In this document: positions 1 to 8,945 of the stretch, one piece after another | Position numbering within the stretch: the first letter of the stretch is position 1 | How the letters are laid out: each line of letters begins with the position of its first letter | Program-made: the position numbers and the translations under genes | The notes under the pieces: model-generated | Seen by the model: only the letters and a program-made list of their open reading frames with translations | Databases searched by the model: none | What the model was told of the DNA's origin: nothing | NCBI RefSeq assembly: GCF_042434915.1 | Contig: NZ_CP170198.1 | Location: 1,860,001-1,924,000 of the forward strand | DNA length: 64,000 bases | Direction of reading: 5' to 3' | Source of the DNA: Aquimarina sp042434915 | Lineage (GTDB): Bacteria > Bacteroidota > Bacteroidia > Flavobacteriales > Flavobacteriaceae

Positions 1-1756
1 TGATCTTATCAAGTGCTGGTTGAATCAAGGCTAAATCTTTAGATTCATATGCTTTTTTCAACTCTTCTAAAGCCTCTTCGACTGGTTTTTTCTTATCCTC
101 TGATAATTTATCACCAAATTCAGATAATTGCTTTTCTGTTTGGAAAATCATTCCGTCAGCTTCATTCAGCTTTTCAGCCGTTTCCTTAGCTTTTTTGTCA
201 GATTCTGCATTTGCTTCAGCCTCTTTCTTCATTTTCTCGATTTCTTCTTCTGTAAGTCCTGAAGAAGCTTCGATACGAATATCCTGAGTTTTATTGGTCG
301 CTTTATCTGTTGCAGAAACTTTGATAATACCATTGGCATCAATATCAAACGTTACTTCAATTTGAGGTGTACCTCTTTGTGCTGGTGGAATTCCATCTAA
401 GTGAAAACGTCCAATTGTTTTATTATCAGCAGCCATTGGTCGCTCTCCTTGTAAAACATGGATCTCAACAGATGGTTGATTATCTGCAGCAGTAGAGAAT
501 ACTTGAGATTTTTTTGTAGGAATAGTTGTATTGGCCTCAATTAACTTGGTCATTACATTACCCATAGTCTCAATACCGAGAGAAAGTGGTGTAACATCTA
601 ATAATAATACATCCTTTACATCTCCTGTTAACACTCCTCCTTGGATAGCCGCTCCAACAGCTACAACCTCATCAGGGTTTACGCCTTTACTAGGTGCTTT
701 TCCAAAAAAGCTTTGTACAGCTTCTTGCACTGCAGGTATACGAGTAGAACCACCTACCAGTATAATTTCATCTATATCACTAGTTGATAAACCAGCAGCT
801 TTAAGCGCTGTCTTACATGGTTCAATAGTACGTTTTACTAAATCATCAATCAATTGATCAAACTTTGAACGTGTTAATGTACGCACAAGGTGTTTTGGAC
901 CACTTGGAGTTGCTGTTACATATGGTAAATTGATTTCTGTTTGAGAAGAAGAAGATAATTCTATTTTAGCTTTTTCTGCTGCTTCTTTCAAACGTTGTAA
1001 AGCCATTGGATCTTTTCTTAAATCCATATCCTCGTCAGCTTTAAACTCTTCTGCTAACCAATCGATAATTTTTTGATCAACATCATCACCACCTAAGTGT
1101 GTATCACCATCGGTTGCTAATACTTCAAACACTCCGTCTCCTAATTCTAGGATCGAAACATCATGTGTACCTCCACCAAAGTCAAACACAACTATTTTTT
1201 GATCTGTTCCTTTTTTATCCAATCCGTAAGCCAATGCCGCAGCAGTAGGCTCATTGATAATTCTTTCTACTTTAAGACCTGCTATCTCTCCTGCTTCTTT
1301 GGTAGCTTGACGTTGTGCATCATTAAAATATGCTGGCACAGTAATTACTGCTCTACTTACATCTTGTCCTAAGTAGTCCTCTGCTGTCTTCTTCATTTTT
1401 TGAAGTGTCATAGCAGATAGTTCTTGCGGAGTATAAAGGCGACCGTCGATATCTACTCGTGGGGTATCATTATCTCCTTTAACCACTTTATAAGCTGCAC
1501 GCTCTGCTTCTTTTGAAGATTCAGAAAACTTATTCCCCATAAATCGCTTTATTGACGAAATAGTTTTTGTAGGATTTGTTACCGCTTGACGCTTTGCAGG
1601 ATCTCCTACTTTAATTTCTCCTCCATCTACAAATGCGATTACCGATGGTGTTGTTCTTTTTCCTTCAGCGTTAGGAATCACTACCGGCTCATTACCTTCC
1701 ATTACAGAAACACAAGAGTTGGTCGTACCTAAGTCTATACCTATTATCTTACTCAT
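1..1756 (-). CDS. dnaK: Chaperone DnaK (Hsp70), C-terminus cut by window edge
   Basis: Cytosolic ATP-dependent Hsp70 chaperone that binds exposed hydrophobic segments of client proteins with DnaJ and GrpE. The reverse strand reads from an ATG at 1756 with GIDLGTTNSC at residues 5-14 (phosphate loop 1), VVFDFGGGTHDVS (phosphate 2), ILVGGSTRIP (adenosine motif), then the substrate-binding beta domain and the start of the helical lid. About 585 residues are present; the family is about 635 long, so roughly 50 residues of lid and tail lie outside the window. The reading frame is unbroken. It is divergent from sdaA, and a strong palindrome lies in the shared upstream region. The identification is secure. 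Confidence 0.98.
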   Translation of the reverse strand, partial: MSKIIGIDLGTTNSCVSVMEGNEPVVIPNAEGKRTTPSVIAFVDGGEIKVGDPAKRQAVTNPTKTISSIKRFMGNKFSESSKEAERAAYKVVKGDNDTPRVDIDGRLYTPQELSAMTLQKMKKTAEDYLGQDVSRAVITVPAYFNDAQRQATKEAGEIAGLKVERIINEPTAAALAYGLDKKGTDQKIVVFDFGGGTHDVSILELGDGVFEVLATDGDTHLGGDDVDQKIIDWLAEEFKADEDMDLRKDPMALQRLKEAAEKAKIELSSSSQTEINLPYVTATPSGPKHLVRTLTRSKFDQLIDDLVKRTIEPCKTALKAAGLSTSDIDEIILVGGSTRIPAVQEAVQSFFGKAPSKGVNPDEVVAVGAAIQGGVLTGDVKDVLLLDVTPLSLGIETMGNVMTKLIEANTTIPTKKSQVFSTAADNQPSVEIHVLQGERPMAADNKTIGRFHLDGIPPAQRGTPQIEVTFDIDANGIIKVSATDKATNKTQDIRIEASSGLTEEEIEKMKKEAEANAESDKKAKETAEKLNEADGMIFQTEKQLSEFGDKLSEDKKKPVEEALEELKKAYESKDLALIQPALDKI

Positions 1757-1833
1757 ATTATCCTTGTATAAATTGTTTAAGTGTTATTGCTTTTTTAATA
1801 CACTTCTATTATTTCAATGATTATGCCATGGCA

Positions 1834-1860
1834 ATTCATATGACATGATGTCATATGAAT
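1834..1860. repeat. Perfect 12-bp palindrome in the dnaK/sdaA divergent promoter region
   Basis: ATTCATATGACA (1834-1845) and its exact complement TGTCATATGAAT (1849-1860) flank a 3-nt centre. Two genes diverge here, so a terminator is not expected. A dimeric-repressor operator or cruciform is more likely. It does not match the CIRCE consensus (TTAGCACTC-N9-GAGTGCTAA). The role is inferred; the symmetry is directly visible. Confidence 0.6.
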
Positions 1861-1993
1861 CGCAATTACCATCTTCGGGTATACCCAATATCTGTAATTG
1901 TAACATAAAAACTCTAATACAATTTTTATATTGAGGTGTTGCTACTTTATATCAAACTATTATATTTACCCGCTAATTATAGACTATTTTGTT

Positions 1994-3418
1994 ATGGAAT
2001 GTATCAGTATTTTTGACATGCTTAAAATTGGTGTCGGCCCATCAAGTTCTCACACGTTTGGTCCGTGGCGTGCAGGTCGTAGATGGATTTCAGAATTAAA
2101 GGATACGAAAAAATTCGATCATGTAGTCTCGATTACAGTTGATTTATATGGATCATTATCTCTTACGGGAAAAGGTCATGCAACCGATATTGCTTCGGTT
2201 CTAGGATTATGTGGTTATGATCCACAAACTATTGATGTGCTTGAGATAAATACCATTATCACTTCTATTAAAGAAGCTAAATTGTTACCGTTTAATAGAG
2301 AACATAACATCATATTTGACTTTACAGAAAACATCATATTCAATAAGGATTTCAAAGAATTTCATCCCAATGCAATGACCTTTACAGCAATATTAACGAA
2401 TGGCAGAAAATATGCTTCTACTTTTTATTCTATAGGTGGGGGCTTTGTTGTAAAAGAAGAACGTAAGCGAAAGGAAAAAAAATTGGAAGCTTTTAACGAG
2501 TTCCCGATGCCTATCCAGAAAGCAACTGATCTTTTGGCGTATTGTGCCAAAAGAAATCAAAAAATATCGGATATCGTATTAGAAAATGAAAGATCTCTGC
2601 ACACAGATCAAGAAATTGATAAGCGCATTGCCGAGATATGGAAGGTAATGCTAGAATCCATGTATATTGGATGTCATACAGAGGGTACCTTACCTGGCGG
2701 ACTTAATGTGAGACGAAGAGCCTTTGATTCTCACAAAAACCTTATTGGTACTGCATCCTATACAAATCCTCAAGAATGGATTGCGAGCATTCGCGATACC
2801 GAGGTAAAGTTTAGGCAAATATTAAAATGGGTTTCTTGTTTTGCACTTGCTGTTAACGAAGTTAATGCATCTCTGGGTCGTGTCGTTACTGCACCCACTA
2901 ATGGAAGTGCTGGTGTCATACCTGCAGTAATGATGTACTATATGGTCATCGAAAACCATGATGCTAACTTTGAAGATATTAAACAGTTTATGCTAGTGGC
3001 TGGAGAAATAGGGAGTTTGTTCAAAAAAGGCGCAACTATATCTGCAGCGATGGGAGGCTGTCAAGCAGAGATAGGCGTTTCTTCGGCGATGGCAGCAGGT
3101 GCCTTAACAGAGTTAATGGGTGGATCTCCAGAACAAGTATTAATTGCTAGTGAAATTGCAATGGAACACCATCTGGGCCTTACATGTGATCCCATAGGAG
3201 GTTTGGTTCAAATACCCTGTATAGAGCGTAATGCAATGGGGGCTATTAAAGCTATTAATGCCTGCGAGATGGCACTGGATACTACGGCAGCTAATGCCAA
3301 GGTCCCTTTGGATAAAGTAATCGCTACCATGTGGGCAACAGCACAGGATATGAATACCAAGTATAAAGAAACCAGTGAAGGGGGGCTTGCTATTGCCGTT
3401 AGTTTAAGTGATTGCTAG
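1994..3418 (+). CDS. sdaA: L-serine ammonia-lyase (iron-sulfur dependent, single chain)
   Basis: Deaminates L-serine to pyruvate and ammonia with a catalytic [4Fe-4S] cluster. The N-terminal part (MECISIFDMLKIGVGPSSSH) is the serine dehydratase beta domain and the C-terminal half is the alpha domain. The cluster-region cysteines are in GGCQAEIG, LTCDPIGG and QIPCIERN. At 474 aa it has the usual length of fused bacterial SdaA/TdcG. The frame is open upstream to a TTG at 1931, but the ATG at 1994 begins exactly where family members start, so it was chosen. The stop codon directly abuts the stop of the convergent gene, with no base between. Confidence 0.95.
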   Translation: MECISIFDMLKIGVGPSSSHTFGPWRAGRRWISELKDTKKFDHVVSITVDLYGSLSLTGKGHATDIASVLGLCGYDPQTIDVLEINTIITSIKEAKLLPFNREHNIIFDFTENIIFNKDFKEFHPNAMTFTAILTNGRKYASTFYSIGGGFVVKEERKRKEKKLEAFNEFPMPIQKATDLLAYCAKRNQKISDIVLENERSLHTDQEIDKRIAEIWKVMLESMYIGCHTEGTLPGGLNVRRRAFDSHKNLIGTASYTNPQEWIASIRDTEVKFRQILKWVSCFALAVNEVNASLGRVVTAPTNGSAGVIPAVMMYYMVIENHDANFEDIKQFMLVAGEIGSLFKKGATISAAMGGCQAEIGVSSAMAAGALTELMGGSPEQVLIASEIAMEHHLGLTCDPIGGLVQIPCIERNAMGAIKAINACEMALDTTAANAKVPLDKVIATMWATAQDMNTKYKETSEGGLAIAVSLSDC

Positions 3419-3916
3419 TTAATTAGTAGTTACTATACAGCCCTCTGTATTACGCGTATCTGCGATAGCTGTAATTTTCCAAGCAGTACCATTATTGTAT
3501 AACTGAAAACTATTAACCCCGCAATGGCTCAATCTATCGTTCAAATAAAAATTGTACGGAGTCCATACATGGGCTATAGCATCGGTAGCTTCTATTTTAA
3601 AATCAAGCAGTTCTTCTTTCCAGTTTTCTGATTGTTGTTTGTTATGTATTGCTAAAACAAACATTTTAACATTACTCATGGTGATCGTTCTACCCCCCTT
3701 AGTATCTGGAATTATCGTTTGTAGGATCATACTTTTATCAATACTAGTATAAATCTTTGTAGTATCTGCACTGTGAAAACCTTCAAAAAAAGTTGTGATC
3801 GTTGCTTTCACTTCTTCTTGCAAAAGCTTTTTGGATTGAGAAGATTGAGTATTCTGTGTATATCCTAGTAAGCTACTTAAAGAAAATATGATGATATGGT
3901 AATAAAGTGAATTCAT
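3419..3916 (-). CDS. Secreted NTF2/SnoaL-like protein
   Basis: A 165-aa protein with an N-terminal hydrophobic segment (residues 5-20) that looks like a signal peptide. The rest fits the NTF2-like alpha+beta fold: an opening helix (EEVKATITTFFEGFHSAD), strands containing DFKIEATDAIAHVWTPYNFY, and an FQLYNNGTAWKITAIADTR-type ending. Such DUF4440-like proteins are common in Flavobacteria and no substrate can be assigned. Gene end meets the sdaA stop codon to codon, in convergent orientation, so one transcript may run into the other. The family assignment rests on pattern only. Confidence 0.75.
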   Translation of the reverse strand: MNSLYYHIIIFSLSSLLGYTQNTQSSQSKKLLQEEVKATITTFFEGFHSADTTKIYTSIDKSMILQTIIPDTKGGRTITMSNVKMFVLAIHNKQQSENWKEELLDFKIEATDAIAHVWTPYNFYLNDRLSHCGVNSFQLYNNGTAWKITAIADTRNTEGCIVTTN

Positions 3917-3995
3917 AAAATTATGTTTTATACCTAAAAATACATTTTTTTTATGGATGCATGGTATAAACCTGATAAAGGTGGCAATTTTGAAC

Positions 3996-4025
3996 TTGTC
4001 ACATCTTACTAAATTAGTACTTTTA
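3996..4025 (+). promoter_or_regulatory. Candidate Bacteroidota promoter for panB
   Basis: TTG at 3996-3998 and TACTTTTA at 4018-4025 are 19 bp apart, close to the Bacteroidota -33 TTTG / -7 TAnnTTTG arrangement, and 22 bp before the panB start. The last base of the -7 box is A instead of G. This is pattern evidence only. Confidence 0.3.
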
Positions 4026-4047
4026 CCATATTAAATTAATTTCTACT

Positions 4048-4866
4048 ATGTCTACTGCAAAAAAAGATTACAAGCGTATCACAGTTAAGTCTCTAATTGA
4101 GATGAAAGCTAACAAAGAAAAAATATCTATGCTTACCGCATATGACTATACCATGGCAAAAATTGTGGATGGTGCGGGAGTCGATGTAATTCTTGTAGGA
4201 GATTCTGCCTCTAATGTAATGGCTGGTCATGAGACAACACTACCCATTACTTTGGATCAAATGATCTACCATGCCTCTTCTGTTATTCGTGCAATAACAC
4301 GTGCACTCGTGGTTGTAGACTTACCTTTTGGAAGTTATCAAAGTGATCCCAAAGAAGCCTTGCGATCTGCCATACGCATCATGAAGGAATCTGGCGGGCA
4401 TGCCGTTAAAATGGAAGGCGGTAAAGAAATTAAAGAATCTATAAAAAGAATTCTCAATGCGGGGATTCCAGTTATGGGTCACTTAGGACTTACACCTCAA
4501 TCCATCTATAAATTTGGAACCTATACAGTACGAGCTAAAGAAGAAGAAGAAGCTTTGAAATTAAAGGAAGATGCCTTATTACTTCAAAAAGCGGGTTGTT
4601 TTGCAGTAGTGTTAGAAAAAGTTCCAGCTAAGCTTGCAAAAGAAGTTGCCAAAAGTTTAACAATACCTGTTATAGGCATTGGTGCGGGTAATGGTGTTGA
4701 TGGACAAGTATTAGTGACACATGATATGCTAGGCATGACTCATGAATTTCACCCACGATTCTTACGTCGTTATTTAGATTTATATACAGAGATGACTAAT
4801 GCATTTACCCAATATGTTTCAGATGTAAAAGCATTAGATTTCCCGAATGATGAAGAACAATATTAG
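4048..4866 (+). CDS. panB: 3-methyl-2-oxobutanoate hydroxymethyltransferase
   Basis: First committed step of pantothenate synthesis: transfers a hydroxymethyl group from methylene-tetrahydrofolate to 2-oxoisovalerate, giving ketopantoate. The 272-aa TIM-barrel protein shows ISMLTAYDYTMA, the metal-binding VGDSASNVMAGHETT, HAVKMEGG, PVMGHLGLTPQS and IPVIGIGAG, all hallmark blocks. Length is normal for the family. No other pan genes lie beside it. An RluA-type pseudouridine synthase follows after 60 bp on the same strand and could be cotranscribed. Confidence 0.97.
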   Translation: MSTAKKDYKRITVKSLIEMKANKEKISMLTAYDYTMAKIVDGAGVDVILVGDSASNVMAGHETTLPITLDQMIYHASSVIRAITRALVVVDLPFGSYQSDPKEALRSAIRIMKESGGHAVKMEGGKEIKESIKRILNAGIPVMGHLGLTPQSIYKFGTYTVRAKEEEEALKLKEDALLLQKAGCFAVVLEKVPAKLAKEVAKSLTIPVIGIGAGNGVDGQVLVTHDMLGMTHEFHPRFLRRYLDLYTEMTNAFTQYVSDVKALDFPNDEEQY

Positions 4867-4926
4867 CCACCAGTTCGTGCTTTTAACATATCCAATAGCT
4901 AGAAACATCTGATGATTTGATAATCT

Positions 4927-5625
4927 ATGAATAAAGAGCTCTCTACAAAGGATAATCTCGATGTCCTATATGAAGACAATCACATTATAGTTGTTAATAA
5001 ACGTTCTGGAGATATTGTTCAAGGTGATAAAACTGGAGATACACCTTTAAGCGAAGTCGTCAAAGAATACATAGCCCATAAATACAACAAGCCTGGAGCC
5101 GTATACCTAGGTGTTGTACATCGACTTGATCGTCCTACTAGTGGGATTGTTGTCTTTGCACGTACCAGTAAAGCCTTACCCCGCCTTAATAAATTATTTG
5201 CAGAAAAAGATGCTAAAAAAACGTATTGGGCAGTTGTCAAAGGAGGACCTCCAAAAGAAAGTGATAGACTTACACATTGGTTAAAGCGTAATACGAAACA
5301 GAATAAATCATACGCATATCCCAAAGAAATAACTGATAGTAAAGAAGCCATTTTAGACTATAAACTCGTCAAGAAACTTGACCATTACAACTTGCTAGAA
5401 ATTAATTTGCACACTGGGCGTCATCATCAAATTAGAGCTCAATTAGCTACTATTGGATGTACTATAAAAGGAGATCTTAAATATGGATCGGATCGTAGCA
5501 ACAAAGATGGTAGTATTCACTTACATGCGCGAGCCTTGCGGTTTGTGCATCCCGTTAAGAAAGAACCTATTCATATCATTGCGCCTCCTCCTAATGATCC
5601 TGTTTGGAATGCATGCAAAAAATAA
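4927..5625 (+). CDS. RluA-family pseudouridine synthase
   Basis: Isomerises a uridine in rRNA or tRNA to pseudouridine. The 232-aa protein holds the catalytic motif HRLDRPTSG (Asp is the nucleophile), the later block GRHHQIRAQLA, and IKGDLKYGS. There is no N-terminal S4 RNA-binding domain, so it belongs with the short RluA-like enzymes; the target nucleotide cannot be read from the sequence. A hairpin terminator follows directly. Family assignment is firm, the specific substrate is open. Confidence 0.93.
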   Translation: MNKELSTKDNLDVLYEDNHIIVVNKRSGDIVQGDKTGDTPLSEVVKEYIAHKYNKPGAVYLGVVHRLDRPTSGIVVFARTSKALPRLNKLFAEKDAKKTYWAVVKGGPPKESDRLTHWLKRNTKQNKSYAYPKEITDSKEAILDYKLVKKLDHYNLLEINLHTGRHHQIRAQLATIGCTIKGDLKYGSDRSNKDGSIHLHARALRFVHPVKKEPIHIIAPPPNDPVWNACKK

Positions 5626-5652
5626 GCCTTGCACAAATGCGCAAGGCTTATA
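5622..5652. terminator. Hairpin terminator between convergent genes
   Basis: ATAAGCCTTGC (5622-5632) pairs perfectly with GCAAGGCTTAT (5641-5651) around an 8-nt loop. The left arm overlaps the stop codon of the pseudouridine synthase. A/T-rich flanks on both sides make it a probable bidirectional terminator for the convergent pair. Confidence 0.75.
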
Positions 5653-5672
5653 TATATATGATGTGTTAACGC

Positions 5673-6212
5673 TTACATCTGAACTTTGATATCTACTAAT
5701 AAACGAGTAGCGTTAATTGCTTTTAATTTGATCGCACCTTTTTTACCAGCTGCATTTTCAAAAATAACAATTCTATCTTTATATCCTTCAAGACCAATTG
5801 CTTCGTTATCACCTACTACGGTAAGTGCTTTTAACGTGGTATCATCCTCCATTGCATCAAACTCTGCTACAGTCATACTCACATTCTGAGTTTGAATTTT
5901 TGTAACAGATCCATTTGTAATAAAATCCTCTGTTTCTGATGGGCTTGAGAAAGCAATAAAAGCTGTATTACTATCACCAACAATATCAATAACTTTTACT
6001 GCATCGGCATCGATGTTTCCTTCACCATACATTTCGTTTGTACTGGATGCATAAAAACGGTTTGAATCATCAAGAGAAAATGAAATATCTGCAGTCGACT
6101 TTAACGTTACTACAGCTTCCTCTTTTTCTTGCTCACCACCATCATCGTCACTAGAACAAGAGATAAAGAATAAAGAAAAAATAAATACACTACTCAACAA
6201 TTTAATTTTCAT
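5673..6212 (-). CDS. Small lipoprotein of unknown function
   Basis: A 179-aa protein with a lipoprotein signal: hydrophobic residues 5-18 and a lipobox ending at a Cys in FFISCSSDDDGGE. The acidic SDDD tail after the cysteine is typical of exported flavobacterial lipoproteins. The mature part is beta-rich and acidic, with no Cys pairs or recognisable catalytic motif. It is monocistronic, bounded by the shared terminator on one side and about 110 bp of A/T-rich sequence on the other. Function is unknown. Confidence 0.8.
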   Translation of the reverse strand: MKIKLLSSVFIFSLFFISCSSDDDGGEQEKEEAVVTLKSTADISFSLDDSNRFYASSTNEMYGEGNIDADAVKVIDIVGDSNTAFIAFSSPSETEDFITNGSVTKIQTQNVSMTVAEFDAMEDDTTLKALTVVGDNEAIGLEGYKDRIVIFENAAGKKGAIKLKAINATRLLVDIKVQM

Positions 6213-6325
6213 AATAAATAGATTTGGTTTTTTAAAAAGCTAAAGATACTAAAATTAGTCAAAAAACCATTTTTTACCTGTAAAAAACATAAATATCATA
6301 AATTAAATGAATTTTGTAGGAAATT

Positions 6326-7189
6326 TTACACATTCTTGTACGAACGAATACTTTCTATTACAACAGAACATAAAATAAGTACGCCCCCGATGCATGTACT
6401 TACTTTTGGAATTTCGCCTAAAACCAATATACCCAAAACGATTCCATATATTGGTTGGGTACTACTTATGATACTTGCCGTTGTAATCGAAAATTGCTTA
6501 AAGCTTTTTAAAAATAGTGTATGGCCTACCGCAGTAGTTAAAAATGCAAGTATTACTAGATAGTGCCATTGATTTTTTACGTGAGATACTTCAAAAAAAT
6601 AGAAGCTAGGTAGTAAAAAAACCGAAATGATTAGAAGTTGATACCACATCAACATCGATCCATTGTAATTGGTCACTTTAGATTTTAAAATCAAATTGCG
6701 CAACGCATAAAATAAGGCAGAAAGTACCCCCAGCATAACGGCTTGTGTTATGGAGTTCTCAAAACTTATCACGGGTAATAAAAAGTAAACTCCTATTACA
6801 ACAAGTCCTCCTAATAATAAATGACTGCGATCAAATTTTGTTTTAAGTAACATTGGTTCTAACAAGGCTGTGATAACTGGATAGGTAAAGAGTGATAGCA
6901 TTCCTATAGCTACATTGGAGAGTCGCAAAGCGTAGAAATAAGTAATCCAATGTAACCCCATTAAAACTCCTGTTGCTAGAATAGATAAGCGGTCTTTGCT
7001 TTGAATGTTAAACGACATTTTTTGCCATCGACAGTATAAAAACAATACAATAGCGGCAAAGAGCGCTCTCAATCCAATGGTAACAGGTACAGGTAATTCT
7101 ATATATCTTCCTAAAACTCCTGAAGTACTTATAAAAAGCATGGCGAGGTTAAGTTCTAAAATATGCCGCAAATGGGTTGCTTTATTCAT
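6326..7189 (-). CDS. EamA/DMT-family transporter
   Basis: A 287-aa inner-membrane protein with about ten hydrophobic helices arranged as two EamA repeats, the second starting near residue 150 (VMLGVLSALFYALRNLI). The motif THLRHILELNLAMLFIS is followed by the first helix, and the second repeat ends with TTASIISSTQPIYGIVLGIL, the characteristic EamA signature. Members export metabolites or amino acids; the substrate is not predictable. It lies 6 bp downstream of the stop of the large gene on the same strand and is probably cotranscribed with it. Confidence 0.9.
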   Translation of the reverse strand: MNKATHLRHILELNLAMLFISTSGVLGRYIELPVPVTIGLRALFAAIVLFLYCRWQKMSFNIQSKDRLSILATGVLMGLHWITYFYALRLSNVAIGMLSLFTYPVITALLEPMLLKTKFDRSHLLLGGLVVIGVYFLLPVISFENSITQAVMLGVLSALFYALRNLILKSKVTNYNGSMLMWYQLLIISVFLLPSFYFFEVSHVKNQWHYLVILAFLTTAVGHTLFLKSFKQFSITTASIISSTQPIYGIVLGILVLGEIPKVSTCIGGVLILCSVVIESIRSYKNV

Positions 7190-7195
7190 GAATTG

Positions 7196-8740
7196 CTATC
7201 GAATTAAAATTTTTGATTTTTCCTGAATGATTTCTGCCACTGGGCGACCTTCAATATTGCTTTCTAACCATGATAAAATATCCAAATATAAAAAAGCACG
7301 TTTCTCATACGGGTGATCTTCGTATTGCTTTAGTGTTTTATGTAGTTTTTTAAATTCTTCTTTAATCTGGTGAGGAAAAATATCTCCAAGATTTTTTAAA
7401 AATCGTATCATTGCCTTCTGCACTTCGTGCAAATCGTTCATTTTAATCAAAAATTTATAAGTTTCCTTTAACTGGGATTCAAGATGATAATCCATGCCTG
7501 CTTCGTAATGAGCTACCAAACTTAGTACTCTGGCAAAACACATTAAATCTTCTCGCATACGCAATGCTCTATTGTGTATAATTTTGGAAAGATATTCAAT
7601 ACACTTACGGTAGTTATCCATACCAAAATACAAACATCCTATCTTATAATACAGTACCATAATGTGATGATCATCCATACGATCGCTATACAACATAATC
7701 CCATCCAAAATTTTTTGTACCAGTCCTTCACCTTCGATAAAGGTACCTTCGAGGAAATGAATATTGAGTCGATTATTGTATACAAATTGAAATGATAACA
7801 TTTCGATATTATCATCTAAAGGAAAAGTCTTTGATTGAATTGTTGCTTCAAACCTTTGCAAGGTTCTTTTAAGTTGTGAATGATTTTTGATTAAATAGAG
7901 TGATTCGAGTAGGTAATGATTACCCCGCATATAAAATACAGGGTTAAGTGTAACCATCTTGGGATATTCGTCAAACAGTGCTACCCATTTTTTTGAATAT
8001 TTATAACAGCATAAAAAATCCTGTACTATAAAACTATACCATAAATGTGCTTTGTATAGCCAGAGTTTTTCTCTAAAACCTAGCGAATTCCAATCATAGG
8101 ATGGTAAATTATCATTAAAAAACGAGGTGATGATGGTATGCTCTTTATCATTTTTGACATAGCCTGTTTTAAGCATTATGCCATATAACTGTAAAGACAA
8201 ATTGGACAACTTACTTGTCAATACATTTTTTACACTCAGTCCTTTTGCCTCTATGGATAGCTCATCTGCACGCGTATGTATGCTTCTGGTAATATATTGC
8301 GTTTCGATAATCTTTTCTAACTCTACAATTTCGTACGCACTAGTATGCTCTTCATTATCTATTGCTAGACCTTTGGCTTTTTCTAAGATTTTAAGACTCT
8401 GTTTGTATAAACCTTTGTGATATAATATAGTAGCAAAATCCATTTGTTCTCTAATTTGGGAGCGAACGTTCTGGTGTACTGGACTTAGTCGCATACTAAT
8501 TAATATTTGTTTATACAGATGTGCTTTTAGATTTGATATCTGTAATTTGGTAACGATGCCTTTTTTGATAATTTCTTGTTCGTCTAGGCAAGTACTTTTA
8601 TCCAAGTGATTAAATAAGGCTAAGAATTTTGAATCAGTATTCCCTCCTAAGCGTCCTACGTATACTTTAAACTGTCGCTTTTCGGATTTTGAAAGTGATT
8701 TAACCAACACAAATAATGGGTCTTTTTGATCATTAGTCAT
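7196..8740 (-). CDS. Large helical-repeat protein, conserved hypothetical
   Basis: A 514-aa soluble protein, almost entirely alpha-helical, with TPR-like helix pairs such as ILYHKGLYKQSLKILEKAK (about residue 110) and IGCLYFGMDNYRKCIEYLSK (about residue 370). The N-terminus (DPLFVLVKSLSKSEKRQFK) is a conserved start in similar Bacteroidota proteins as I recall them, but I know no established function. There is no signal peptide or transmembrane segment. The EamA transporter follows after 6 bp. A protein-interaction scaffold is the safest reading. Confidence 0.75.
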   Translation of the reverse strand: MTNDQKDPLFVLVKSLSKSEKRQFKVYVGRLGGNTDSKFLALFNHLDKSTCLDEQEIIKKGIVTKLQISNLKAHLYKQILISMRLSPVHQNVRSQIREQMDFATILYHKGLYKQSLKILEKAKGLAIDNEEHTSAYEIVELEKIIETQYITRSIHTRADELSIEAKGLSVKNVLTSKLSNLSLQLYGIMLKTGYVKNDKEHTIITSFFNDNLPSYDWNSLGFREKLWLYKAHLWYSFIVQDFLCCYKYSKKWVALFDEYPKMVTLNPVFYMRGNHYLLESLYLIKNHSQLKRTLQRFEATIQSKTFPLDDNIEMLSFQFVYNNRLNIHFLEGTFIEGEGLVQKILDGIMLYSDRMDDHHIMVLYYKIGCLYFGMDNYRKCIEYLSKIIHNRALRMREDLMCFARVLSLVAHYEAGMDYHLESQLKETYKFLIKMNDLHEVQKAMIRFLKNLGDIFPHQIKEEFKKLHKTLKQYEDHPYEKRAFLYLDILSWLESNIEGRPVAEIIQEKSKILIR

Positions 8741-8945
8741 TGTAAGAACTACTTAATTAAAATACTGTTTACAAGTTATTTACTATAATTAAAAGCGTTT
8801 TTGATATTGTAAAATGCTTTTAAAATATTATCTCTTTAACATTCCCAAAATATAAATTCGTGAGACAATAAAGAAATATCTATGGTAGTATTTTATGAAA
8901 GTTTACTACGTATATAGAAAGTAATTACATAATCTTAAAAGGCAT

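Noticed and set aside
1931..1993. N-terminal extension of sdaA from a TTG codon
   Set aside because: The extra residues do not resemble the family, and the ATG at 1994 starts at the conserved N-terminus.
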